From NCBI GenBank assembly GCA_006503475.1, contig RSEH01000011.1, forward strand, positions 124,001-188,000: 64,000 bases of DNA. The letters run 5' to 3'. The DNA is from Stentor roeselii (lineage: Eukaryota; Ciliophora; Heterotrichea; Heterotrichida; Stentoridae). Below are positions 28,197 through 37,216 of the stretch, one piece after another. Under the pieces are notes generated by a model. That model did not search any database, had not been told where the DNA came from, and saw nothing but the letters and a program-made list of their open reading frames with translations. The translations under genes and the position numbers were made by a program. The first letter of the stretch is position 1. Every line of letters begins with the position of its first letter.

Positions 28197-28763
28197 AACG
28201 AGAGTATTGAGGTTTATGTAAATTTTAATTGATTTATTCTTGAATTTTGGATGGTTTAGTTTTATGTTTAGAGCTTTTCAAGAGATTTCAGATTGATTTA
28301 TTTTGGATTTTTAGTGATTATGATCAAAGAAATTGAATAAATAAGAAGAGACTGTGAAAAGGCTACAATTTTGATATTTTTATATCATATAAAAAATATA
28401 TTTAATTTAAATTATCTCATATTTGTTCATGGTAAAAACGAATGATATTTCTATTCATCTTTCTAAAATTACATATAAATGCCAAACAAACCAACTCTCA
28501 GAAAGCATCTCTACCATAAACCCATCAATCAATCTCAACTCAATTTAAACCCAACCTTATAACTCAAACCATCATATCAGAAAAAATCCTTCTCCCAATT
28601 TCCAACCTCCTCATTTCATCCAAAATCAGAAAATCTCTAACCATAATCTAAAACTCAAATCCCACTAAAACTCTGCCCTTCAAAAAAACCTAAATCCTTA
28701 AAAAAAATTAAACTTAAATAAAATTGCATAAATCACTAAAATCTTTATTCCCACCAGTAAAAA
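28197..28763. other. Intergenic spacer upstream of glutamine synthetase homologue
   Basis: 567 nt, very AT-rich. The first 300 nt are G-rich and C-poor with 'atatatttaatttaaatta' near 28396. The last 290 nt are C/A-rich and almost G-free on the plus strand. No ORF, tRNA or repeat recognised. The C-rich part is presumably promoter or leader. Confidence 0.5.
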
Positions 28764-29885
28764 ATGAACGAGCTCAAATCAGCCGTGATAGATTTTTCAA
28801 AGCGAAGCACAAACGGAATGATGATAGTCGAGTACATCTGGATAGGTGGAAACGACTTAGACATTCGATCAAAATGCATGGTAATCTCAGAAATGACTGA
28901 ATTTGAAGACCTGCCAGTCTGGAACTACGACGGCTCTTCAACTAACCAGGCCTTAGGCCACGACAGTGAAATTTTAATAGTTCCAAGAAAAGCTTACCCA
29001 GACCCTTTCCGTTTGGATAACCATCTTTTGGTCTTATGTGATACTTGGTACCCTGATGGCACTCGCACTGACTCCAACTTCAGAGCTTTGTGTCAAGATG
29101 TCTTAAAAGGCTGTGAATCGGAACAAGTTATGTTTGGAGTTGAACAACAGTACATCTTTTATCGCAAGTTTCAGAATTGGCCTCTTGGATTCCCGGTCGG
29201 AGGATACCCGAAACCTCAGGGACCTTATTATTGTGGAGTTGGAGCTGATGTCAATGTTGGAAGGAGGATTGTGGATACGCATAATCGCGCTTGTCTTTAT
29301 GCTGGACTTAATATATCTGGTATGAATGCTGAGGTTATGCCTGGACAGTGGGAGTTCCAGATTGGGCCTTGTCAAGGAATTGATATTGGGGATCAACTTT
29401 GGATGGCTCGTTACCTTCTTCTTCGATCAGCAGAGTTATACGGTATCAACGTCAGCTGGGATCCCAAACCAGTAGCCTCAGACGAATGGAACGGTTCGGG
29501 AGGTCTATTCAACTACAGCACAAAATCCTCCAGAGCCGAAGGCGGCATCAATTCCCTTCTGACCTACATAAAAAAACTTGAAACTCATCATCTAAAATTC
29601 ATCGAAATGTCAGGAATCGGGAACCAAAAGCGTTTAAATGGTAAAAACGAAAGTTCAGACTGGCACTTTTTTTCATTCGGAATCGCTGATCGCATGGCTT
29701 CAGTTCGAATCCCCAAAAGAATTGAGCAACTTCGAAAAGGGTACATCGAGGACCGAAGACCAGCAGCGAACATGGACCCTTATCTCATCAGCGCTGCGAT
29801 CACTGACATCACCTTGAAAGACGGACTGCATTTAGGTCAGATAAGCGAGCAGTATCAAAGATTTCAGAAGAAGTTGAATAGGTAA
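28764..29885 (+). CDS. Glutamine synthetase (GSII) homologue with altered metal ligands, probable pseudoenzyme
   Basis: 373 residues, normal length for eukaryotic GSII. The fold is clear: 'WNYDGSSTNQA', 'PQGPYYCGVGAD', 'RACLYAGLNISGMNAEVMPGQWEFQIGP', 'GYIEDRRPAANMDPY'. Two metal ligands differ. The ExE pair is 'E127-Q-Q129-Y', so the second Glu (human E136) is Gln. The His of 'GAGCHTNFSTK' (human H253) is Leu248 in 'GSGGLFNYSTK'. The His of 'GFHETS' is also changed ('GKNESS'). The ligands in 'AEVMPGQWEF' and 'EDRRP' are kept. Known GS enzymes need both metal sites, so glutamine synthesis is doubtful; a structural or regulatory role is an inference. Confidence 0.88.
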   Translation: MNELKSAVIDFSKRSTNGMMIVEYIWIGGNDLDIRSKCMVISEMTEFEDLPVWNYDGSSTNQALGHDSEILIVPRKAYPDPFRLDNHLLVLCDTWYPDGTRTDSNFRALCQDVLKGCESEQVMFGVEQQYIFYRKFQNWPLGFPVGGYPKPQGPYYCGVGADVNVGRRIVDTHNRACLYAGLNISGMNAEVMPGQWEFQIGPCQGIDIGDQLWMARYLLLRSAELYGINVSWDPKPVASDEWNGSGGLFNYSTKSSRAEGGINSLLTYIKKLETHHLKFIEMSGIGNQKRLNGKNESSDWHFFSFGIADRMASVRIPKRIEQLRKGYIEDRRPAANMDPYLISAAITDITLKDGLHLGQISEQYQRFQKKLNR

Positions 29886-29925
29886 ATTCAGTGTTTAAGT
29901 CATATTAGCTGATTAACTAGAATTA

Positions 29926-30525
29926 TTAGCTTATCACTGATCTGATTGTAGAGAGAAGAAAAGCACGTTTTTCTGACATCGCATTGACAACTGCTGAAGG
30001 AATACTGCCCTTAGGGTCAGTTCCGCTGATATGAGTGACTTCTGTTGCGATGTCTTCAATGTTTTTCAAGTAGAAGGCTCCAAGAACGACCTCAGCTCTG
30101 ACAAAATCAGGAACCTCAGGAAAACCGACATCAACACTTTTGGCGATAATAAAGATATCTTCTCCTTTCAGCACTTTTTTCGATGCGAACACAACATCTC
30201 GACTTGAAATGGGCCAATTAAGTTTAATTTGTTCATGCAAGACTTTAAGTTCACCAAAGTCATGAAGAATTTCAGTTTTTTCTAAATTTTCCATGTAAAG
30301 TTTTCGTTTGCTGAGGTCAGATAAAAATCGAGCCACGGCTTCTGGAGGATGGCCTATTGTTCCAACTCCTTTTGTTAACACCCTGTCTCCTTCTGAGGTT
30401 CTGTATCCGTGAACGTCGTCTTTTACTCCGAGGTCTTCCCAGTTTGTTCTGCTTTCGAGAGACTCGAATTCGATGAAAGCTTGATGGATCGCTGCTTCTG
30501 CTGATTCTCTTGCCTGACCTTCCAT
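29926..30525 (-). CDS. START-domain lipid-binding-like protein
   Basis: 199 residues, essentially one START domain: 'RVLTKGVGTIGHPPEAVARFL' near the middle, 'LKVLHEQIKLNWPISSRDVVFASK' (the hallmark WPxSxRDxVxxxxW region of START proteins) and a C-terminal helix 'GSIPSAVVNAMSEKRAFLLS'. START domains bind lipids in a deep pocket. There is no membrane or targeting segment, so it is probably cytosolic. Start context is 'aaataaATG'. The convergent glutamine synthetase homologue ends 40 nt away. Confidence 0.82.
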   Translation of the reverse strand: MEGQARESAEAAIHQAFIEFESLESRTNWEDLGVKDDVHGYRTSEGDRVLTKGVGTIGHPPEAVARFLSDLSKRKLYMENLEKTEILHDFGELKVLHEQIKLNWPISSRDVVFASKKVLKGEDIFIIAKSVDVGFPEVPDFVRAEVVLGAFYLKNIEDIATEVTHISGTDPKGSIPSAVVNAMSEKRAFLLSTIRSVIS

Positions 30526-31653
30526 TTATTTGAATGGATCAACAGGGGTTTATGGAGGATTGAGAAATTTGAGAGTGGGTAAAATTTGATGGGATAGATG
30601 GAATTTATGGGTTTTTGGAGGGTTTAAGGTTTTAGAGTTTTAGTGAATTGAAAATTTTAGTTTTTCAGGAGAATATTTGGATTATTTATTGAAAAGGTGA
30701 TTTGGGTCTTTGATGAGGTTTAGATTAAAGGATTATGTCGGAATGATTGATTGTGATGATGATTGGACTGTCAAAGATATCGTTGAGTTTATAAGATAAT
30801 TACTTATTTTACTTTGTGTTATTGGGTAATTGTTTTCTTTCGGGTTAGTTCCACTGAAATGAGTTACTACTTGAAATCCTTGCCATATTTTTCGAGAATA
30901 CCCTCAAGATTGACCAAAATTATATAACATCACTCGTAGGCCAAGATTGATATAAACGCTTTAGTTTAAATGATGAACTCTCTATTAATTCTAGGTATCA
31001 TTCAATAGATGCAACAGTATCAATTATATAAAGGCCAATTTGTTTCATTATCTAATGAATGATTTTTAGATCTCAAATATCATTGAGAAACACTTAAGAC
31101 TAAGTTTTTAATCGTTTTAAATAAATCGATAGATAATTTTGCAACTCTTAAGCTGAGTGATTATTATCCTTGAGCTTTTAGTAATAAATGATTACCTCTG
31201 GAGAGTTAAAAACACTAAATTAATCTTAAACCATATCTTTCCATTGAATGTAAAAGTATAATTCATATTTGGAAAAAATTACTTATATCTTTTCATAACT
31301 TCTCTCGAAAGATTTCCATTTATATATCATTTGAGTTTACTAAGTTTTAATTTGATATTTGGTAAATATATTAAATAAATTTCTGCTCTAAAATATAATT
31401 TGTTCAGTTATGTTGATTGAATACTTTCATCCTTGAATTATATCAATCTCAAAGTATACACTGATCATTTTTAGTATATTTATAGCAAATTGAATTTACT
31501 AAGAATATACCATTTACCTAGGTACTTAAGATCTACAATATCACGCTGATTAACTTCATTTTAATAAAATATTAATTACCCAAAAAATAATCAACTGGAA
31601 TTCGTTTATGTAGTTGGATTCTTTATCATCTTTTATCTGAATCAATATAATAA
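30526..31653. other. 1.1-kb AT-rich intergenic region between divergent genes
   Basis: 1128 nt without a credible ORF. The first 250 nt are G-rich on the plus strand, i.e. C-rich in the sense of the minus-strand START gene they precede. The rest is A/T-rich with no skew. I searched by eye for tRNA B-box sequence and inverted repeats and found none convincing. It is the longest spacer in the window and lies just before the kelch tandem pair. Confidence 0.5.
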
Positions 31654-32937
31654 ATGAACCAGTTTAAGTGCTCAGTATTCAACTGCACGAAACCAGCAAC
31701 AGAAGGTTGTGGAACATGCAAAAAGACCAGCTGTCCAACCCATTCTCATTCATCATCCTGTCCATCATCATCAATCCACAACATATTCCTCGACCTAAAA
31801 AACTCAAACAAATCAAAGCACATAAACTTACTAATATCAGCAGCCTCTAAATGTTCCTCTCTTCGTTCAGATATCCAAAAATCAAGCAGCCTTTTAATCC
31901 AAAAGATATTAAGAGAGACCGAATCACTAACAAATGCTCTCTACAAACTTGAAGCCGAGACAATATCTCTTCTTCAAAAGCTCCAAAGCTACGAAATTAT
32001 CCAAATCTATCAAAACAACAATCCAGCAGATCAAAACCTAGTAAACTACTTGAAACAAGGTGAAAAACACGAATTATTCGAAAAAATTCATTACTTTCGT
32101 CCAGACTTCCTTCAAATGATTCTCAGAGACTACCAAGAGTCATACATCAACTCATCTCCATATCAACACTCAATAAGCTACATGGCTTTCTTCGCCAGAA
32201 ACTCTTCCACTTTGACCTTGTACCACATAAAAGATAATACAATCAAAACTGAAAGATTTGAAGAAAAAATGGCTGAAAGAGCTGGATGGTGCTATTTACC
32301 TGATGGGAAAATATTTTATTATGGAGGAAGAAAAGATCAAAATGTTGGAGTCGCGTGTTTAATAAACCCTTCAACTAGAACTATCGAATTTTTGAAGAGA
32401 GGTCCTGAACTGCGAAATTTAGGACAACTTACTTATTATAAAGGAGAAGTTTATGTTTTTGGAGGATTCGCAAAACAAAAGGCTTCCAGTAGTGTTTTGA
32501 AATTTAGTTTGATGAAAAATATTTGGATGAATTTAAATGATATGCCTGTAGCTTCTGAAAGCTGCTGCTCTTGTTTTTATGGGAATTCTATTGTTGTCAC
32601 TGGTGAGAATATGATAAGTTTACTTGATTATGATAGACAAAATGACTCTTATAAGATTTTGATGGATATTGAAATTGGGTTTAAAACTGTTTGGAGTGCG
32701 AATGGAAAATGTTTTTTACTTGTGAAAAATTGTATTTATGAGTCTGAGATATTTAATAAATTCTCCTGGAAATCTTATTTTGAAACTACTGTTATTGTTA
32801 ATCATACTCGGCTTATGGCCCCAACTGTGAAAAGAGGTGAAGAGATTTTTATATTATTTGAAAATAGACAACTGTATTCCTTCCAGTTACAAACACGAAG
32901 GATTAGATTAGTTACTGAGATTGCTAAGTTTAGTTAA
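31654..32937 (+). CDS. B-box-like zinc finger / kelch-repeat protein, tandem copy 1
   Basis: 427 residues. An N-terminal Cys/His knuckle 'KCSVFNCTKPATEGCGTCKK' continues with TSCPTHSH (C..C..CxxC..CxxH, B-box-like). A coiled-coil region lies at about 55-125. Kelch-type beta-propeller repeats fill about 205-425 ('LPDGKIFYYGGRKDQN', 'YKGEVYVFGGFAKQ', 'CCSCFYGNSIVVTGE'). The order B-box, coiled coil, propeller recalls TRIM-type architecture, but no RING precedes it. It is paralogous over its whole length to the next gene, which follows on the same strand after 247 nt. Start 'aataaATG'. Confidence 0.82.
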   Translation: MNQFKCSVFNCTKPATEGCGTCKKTSCPTHSHSSSCPSSSIHNIFLDLKNSNKSKHINLLISAASKCSSLRSDIQKSSSLLIQKILRETESLTNALYKLEAETISLLQKLQSYEIIQIYQNNNPADQNLVNYLKQGEKHELFEKIHYFRPDFLQMILRDYQESYINSSPYQHSISYMAFFARNSSTLTLYHIKDNTIKTERFEEKMAERAGWCYLPDGKIFYYGGRKDQNVGVACLINPSTRTIEFLKRGPELRNLGQLTYYKGEVYVFGGFAKQKASSSVLKFSLMKNIWMNLNDMPVASESCCSCFYGNSIVVTGENMISLLDYDRQNDSYKILMDIEIGFKTVWSANGKCFLLVKNCIYESEIFNKFSWKSYFETTVIVNHTRLMAPTVKRGEEIFILFENRQLYSFQLQTRRIRLVTEIAKFS

Positions 32938-33184
32938 TTAAAATTCATCAAAAAATTTCTGATTAATTATAGTCATTAATCATTACTCAACTGATGCTTC
33001 ACTTGATGCATTCCTATTCGCAACATAAATAATAATTCTCATCATTACTAATCTCTTACTTCAAAAAGAGATAATTCAAATTTCTGTATTGACTTTAATC
33101 TTATTTCAAAAGTTTATCGATTCCTTGATCATCATCTACACGCATAAATGTCTACAAGGATTTCTAATCAATATATTTGCATAA

Positions 33185-34465
33185 ATGAATGAAGTCAAAT
33201 GCTACGTGGCAAACTGCTCAAGACCTGCAGTCGAAGGTTGTGAGATTTGCTCTACTACCAACTGTTCAGTTCATCTTCATTCAAAAGCATATCCTGCACA
33301 CCCAACAGTTCCAATATCAATAATCCTCACAGAAGAAATCAAAGAAAGCAAAAGATCTATACTAACCTCAGTGATCTCGAAATGCACTTCAACCCGTTTA
33401 GAACTAATCAAATCCTGCGAAACTCTGGTAAAAAAGATACAAAATGACACAAAATCCCTGTTAAAGACCCTAAACCAACTTCAAGAAGACGCACAATCAC
33501 TTCTAAATCTCCTCAACAGCTACGAAACCCTCCAAGTCTACAAAAACTCATCACCCAACGAGTCAAAACTTCTAAAATTCCTAAACAATACCGAAAAACC
33601 CGAAATGCTCGAACAACTATCCCTTATCCATCCAGAAGTTTTATCATTACTTCTAAAAGATTTCCTTTCCAGTTTCATAAATTCATCTCCAACAATGCAC
33701 AACATGACATTTTTTGCCTTTTTCACTCGGAATTCAGGAACTTTGAACTTATACAACATCAAAGAAAACCAGTTTAAAACAAGTAAACTTTTTGATACCC
33801 TTGGAGACCAGGCCGGGTGGTGCTACTTGCCCGACGGGAACATTTTTCACTATGGAGGTCGAAAAAAATCAGAAAATATTGGAACGACTTGCATAATCAA
33901 CCCTTCCAATAAAAACGTGAAATATTTAAGTGATGGAAAAAGAAAGTGCTGTGTAGGACAAGTCACGTTTTACAAAGGAGAGGTTTATGTTTTTGGAGGA
34001 TTTAATAAGGCTCCGCTTAAATCAGCTTTTAAGTATAGTTTTTTGAAGGACTCTTGGAATGACTTGAATGATCTTCCAATGGCTTCTCAGGACTGCTGCT
34101 CATGTTTTTATGGAAATTCTATCATTGTGACTGGAGAAAGCTTTTCAGGATTGTATGAATTTTGCAGGATTGAAAACTCTTATAAAATCATGGCGGATTT
34201 TGAACCTGGGTTCAAAGCTATTTGGAGTGCTAATGGAAGGTGCTTTTGTTTAAGTCAAAATCAGGTATTTGAAACAGCAATTTTTGAGAAGTTTGTTTGG
34301 AAACGGTATGAGACTTGCTTGGATTTTGAACCTAAACGACTTATGGCCCAGACTGCGAAGAGAGCTGATGAGATTTATATTTTGTTTGAGAATAAAAAGC
34401 TGTTTGCTTTTAAATTGGACAGTCGGAAAATGGTCTTTGTGACTGACTTACCTAAATTTAGTTAG
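33185..34465 (+). CDS. B-box-like zinc finger / kelch-repeat protein, tandem copy 2
   Basis: 426 residues, collinear with copy 1: knuckle 'KCYVANCSRPAVEGCEICST', coiled coil, then kelch propeller ('LPDGNIFHYGGRKKSEN', 'YKGEVYVFGGFNKA', 'CCSCFYGNSIIVTGES'), ending in the same 'KFS' tripeptide. The shared 'SSPxxHxxxxxAFFxRNSxTL' block links the two across the middle. The gene pair is best explained by tandem duplication followed by considerable divergence. Start 'gcataaATG'. Function unknown; scaffold or substrate-recognition roles are typical for such domain sets. Confidence 0.82.
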   Translation: MNEVKCYVANCSRPAVEGCEICSTTNCSVHLHSKAYPAHPTVPISIILTEEIKESKRSILTSVISKCTSTRLELIKSCETLVKKIQNDTKSLLKTLNQLQEDAQSLLNLLNSYETLQVYKNSSPNESKLLKFLNNTEKPEMLEQLSLIHPEVLSLLLKDFLSSFINSSPTMHNMTFFAFFTRNSGTLNLYNIKENQFKTSKLFDTLGDQAGWCYLPDGNIFHYGGRKKSENIGTTCIINPSNKNVKYLSDGKRKCCVGQVTFYKGEVYVFGGFNKAPLKSAFKYSFLKDSWNDLNDLPMASQDCCSCFYGNSIIVTGESFSGLYEFCRIENSYKIMADFEPGFKAIWSANGRCFCLSQNQVFETAIFEKFVWKRYETCLDFEPKRLMAQTAKRADEIYILFENKKLFAFKLDSRKMVFVTDLPKFS

Positions 34466-34642
34466 CTCAAAATATTTTTCTAACTTTATATTAGTAGAAT
34501 TCGGTTAAATCCTTATAATAAAGGTAAAAAGCAGTCATCGTTAGAATTTAAATATTTTCACTTAAATCCTCCTAAAAAATCAAATAATCCTAATCCCCTT
34601 ATTTTCCCACTTTTTCAAATCTAAAGTTCATATTTTAAATCC

Positions 34643-35974
34643 ATGGATTACTACAACGGCGTAGTCAAAGTAAAAGATGGTCTCTTCATGGGAAATTGCG
34701 AAACAGGTGAAGACCTGGAATTCATAACAGACAACAAAATAACCCGAGTGATAAATTGTGCAGGATTTGAACTCACAAATTTATTCGAGTCATCAGGAGT
34801 AAAATACTTGACATTTGACTGGTTGGACAACGAAGGCCAGCAAATCTTCGACGCAGAAGACTCAGTGATTAAAAAGGTCACCTCATTCATCGACGACTCT
34901 CTTGAAAAAGGCGAAAGTTGCTTGGTCTGGTCAGTGAATGGATGTTCTCGCAGTGCTTGCGTCATTTGCGGGTACCTGATGAATAAGTTTTCATGGACTT
35001 TGTATAAAGCTCTAGAATATCTTACTTCAAAATTACAGTCTTTGTGCCTTTGCCCCAGCTTTCTTCATCAATTGTTCAGTCTTCAAGAAAGGCTGCTCAA
35101 TGATCATCAAAAATCTTTGACTTGCACCTGGGAAGTTCAAAATGGTGAAGTTGATGACCTGCTCTTGCAAAATACTTTTTTGAATAGCAAGTCGCCGCAA
35201 GTCTCGATGCCGCCAAGACCTTTGAAGAACTCAGGGGCTTTGACGTGGTCTGAAAGACTTTTGAAAGGGAAGGAAAATAAACAAGATGGACCTATTCTGG
35301 TGAAAAGCTGTCTTAAAGGTAATACAGAGAATAGTTTTGTTTATAATCCTTCTCGTGGGTCTAGTGCGGAAGTTTCTTTTAGAAGTGACGGTGAAAGTCG
35401 TAAAGGTCTTTTGAAAAAACAAGAATTTCCTTTGAAAACCTTGAAAAATTCTAAAAATTCACTTGATTTTCTACTTAAAAAAAAAGAAAATACTAAAGCA
35501 TTTTCAGAACGGGAAAATATTTTAAAATCTTCAGAAAGATCCATAAAAGAGAGAGAAAATTCAAGTAGATCTTTAGAAAAACCCACAAAATCACGAGAAA
35601 ATTCTACAAAATCTTTAGAACGTCCGACAAAAGAACGAGAAAATTCAATAAAACCATCAGAAAGACCCACAAAAGAAAAAGAAAACTCAATAAAATCCTC
35701 AAAGCTCTCATCATCATCAAACCCAAAACCAATCTCAACAAGAGTAAAAACCTTTAGAAACCCAATAAAAATCCTAAGAGATCCAAAAGAATCCCTAAAA
35801 ACCCAGACTTTAAAAGACGTTTCCAGTCTTTTAAACACAGGAGGCCTGAACCAGTCAAGCAAAGCAGTAAAAACTTTGAAGTCCGTTAACAGCCGAACAG
35901 TGCGAACGCCTTCGCCGATAGTTTTTTCCGACCCGGTACTTCAACAGAACCGCCTTCGCAGACCATGGAGATAA
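34643..35974 (+). CDS. Dual-specificity phosphatase-like protein, catalytic Cys replaced (pseudophosphatase)
   Basis: 443 residues. Residues about 8-150 form a DUSP fold: 'KDGLFMGNCETGEDLEFI', 'ITRVINCAGFE', the acid-loop Asp in 'FDWLDNEGQQIF', then 'CLVWSVNGCSRSACVICGYL'. The P-loop should read HCxxGxxRS; here it is W-S97-V-N-G-C-S-R103-S, so both His and the nucleophilic Cys are gone while Arg and the loop spacing remain. This resembles STYX-type pseudophosphatases. The C-terminal 280 residues are disordered, rich in Ser/Lys, with about four 14-residue repeats (about 296-352, PTKxRENSxKSxER). ATG at 'aaatccATGG'. Confidence 0.85.
   Translation: MDYYNGVVKVKDGLFMGNCETGEDLEFITDNKITRVINCAGFELTNLFESSGVKYLTFDWLDNEGQQIFDAEDSVIKKVTSFIDDSLEKGESCLVWSVNGCSRSACVICGYLMNKFSWTLYKALEYLTSKLQSLCLCPSFLHQLFSLQERLLNDHQKSLTCTWEVQNGEVDDLLLQNTFLNSKSPQVSMPPRPLKNSGALTWSERLLKGKENKQDGPILVKSCLKGNTENSFVYNPSRGSSAEVSFRSDGESRKGLLKKQEFPLKTLKNSKNSLDFLLKKKENTKAFSERENILKSSERSIKERENSSRSLEKPTKSRENSTKSLERPTKERENSIKPSERPTKEKENSIKSSKLSSSSNPKPISTRVKTFRNPIKILRDPKESLKTQTLKDVSSLLNTGGLNQSSKAVKTLKSVNSRTVRTPSPIVFSDPVLQQNRLRRPWR
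35530..35700 (+). repeat. 14-residue (42-nt) tandem repeats in DUSP-like gene
   Basis: About four degenerate copies of a unit like 'PTKERENSIKSSER' within the coding sequence, Lys/Glu/Ser-rich. Unit length is 14 residues in the clearest three copies. Copy number may be polymorphic. The positively and negatively charged alternation suggests a single alpha helix or disordered linker. Confidence 0.6.
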
Positions 35975-35989
35975 TTATGTAAATTTAAC

Positions 35990-37198
35990 CTAAGGCATAA
36001 GAATTGACATTCTTTTCTTCTCCGGCATCGCCGGCTTATAAATTTCGTGCATGGGAGGCCGATTTGCGAATAAGTACAAAGTTCCAAAAGTGTCAGAAAG
36101 TCCTTTTTCTAAGTACTTCTGAGATGTTATCATGAACTTTTCCGCTCCTTGCAAATTTGAAGCGATTGAAGCGCCAATCCAAGTTAAAACGTTTCTTGGA
36201 AATAAAGAGTCTTTGATGCAGATGTATTTTTTTAAGGGTTTTAATTTGATGAACTCTGGAGACTCGATTTGTTCTAAGAGCTCTTCTTCGAGCCTTTCTA
36301 TGAAACCTGGAATCATTGAAGAGCCTCCGCTTACGATGATCTTTCCGATTAAGGCCTTTCGAGTGTCGAGGTCACACTAAGTTTTTGTTACCTTTAGTAA
36401 AGACTTTAAGAGACTTGATGCGAGGTTCGTTGAATCGCTTTCACTGTCTCCGAAAAATAATTCGTCGGGTAGAAATCTTTGACGTAGAGACATTGTTACT
36501 TTTGAAGGATGTCCTAAAGGGTAAAAAGTGTAAAGCTTGTTTTCTGATGGGCTTTTTAGAAGGTCTTGACGAAGTCTCCCGTAACTCATCATTGAGAGCC
36601 TTGCCTGAGTAGTGGATACGCTTATGTCTTCGAGGGTTTCTTGGGAAAACTTGCCAGGGTTTTTTTCTTTTAAGGTGTTTTCGGTTAAGGTGAAGAGGGA
36701 CTTAGCCCCAACATCCAGATCCTGATAAGCTAAAACAATAGGAATCCCTTCAAAAATCTGCATAACCCATACAGGTAAAATTCTAGTCTTCGAATACCCA
36801 GCATCAACCATAAGTCCAGTATACATCCCAGTAGTATAAAGCGGAAGACTTTCCTCTAAAACCAGACAAACTCCAAGTACCTGAAGGTCTTCAAACAAAA
36901 TCTTGACAATTGCTTCAATTTTCCCTCTTGGAGCCATCAAAGACTCTGACAAAACAGTGACAGATTCTTTCGGGTTGACTTGGACCTTGTGAAAATAAAT
37001 CAAATTTAAAAAATCACGAAGGACTTCATAAAATTCGTCACAGGTGGACGAGTGGTTCAATGAAAGCAGTCCAGGAGGATTCTTAAATATGGCTCTTGGG
37101 AAAGTCTCTTTGCCGATTCCACATTTTGTATAAAAAGACCCGATCTCTAGAACGATAACATCATCTTCGCTTCCTAAAGCTTTAAACCCTGGCTCCAT
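35990..37198 (-). CDS. Actin-related protein ACTR10/Arp11-like (dynactin pointed end; one 15-nt intron)
   Basis: CDS is complement(join(35990..36376,36392..37198)), 397 residues. The actin-fold N-terminus 'VIVLEIGSFYTKCGIGKE', the 'GLMVDAGYSKTRILPV' phosphate-loop-like region and, across the splice, 'CDLDTRKALIGKIIVSGGSSMIPGFIERL' match ACTR10 ('CPIDxRKxLxxNIVVxGGTSMLPGF'). ACTR10 is a dynactin pointed-end subunit. Unspliced, the frame would end at the TAG closing the intron. It lies 18 nt downstream of the dynein heavy-chain stop on the same strand; its 3' end is 15 nt from the convergent DUSP-like stop. Confidence 0.85.
36377..36391 (-). other. 15-nt intron in ACTR10-like gene
   Basis: Sense sequence gtaacaaaaacttag, phase 0, A at position 10. 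Splicing joins 'SLLK' to 'CDLDTRK', a motif conserved in ACTR10. Confidence 0.92.
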
Positions 37199-37216
37199 AT
37201 ATTATTAATGTTTATT

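Noticed and set aside
30830-30910. Possible tRNA-like 'ggttagttcc' string
   Set aside because: No matching A box, no cloverleaf pairing and no GGTTCGANTCC box.
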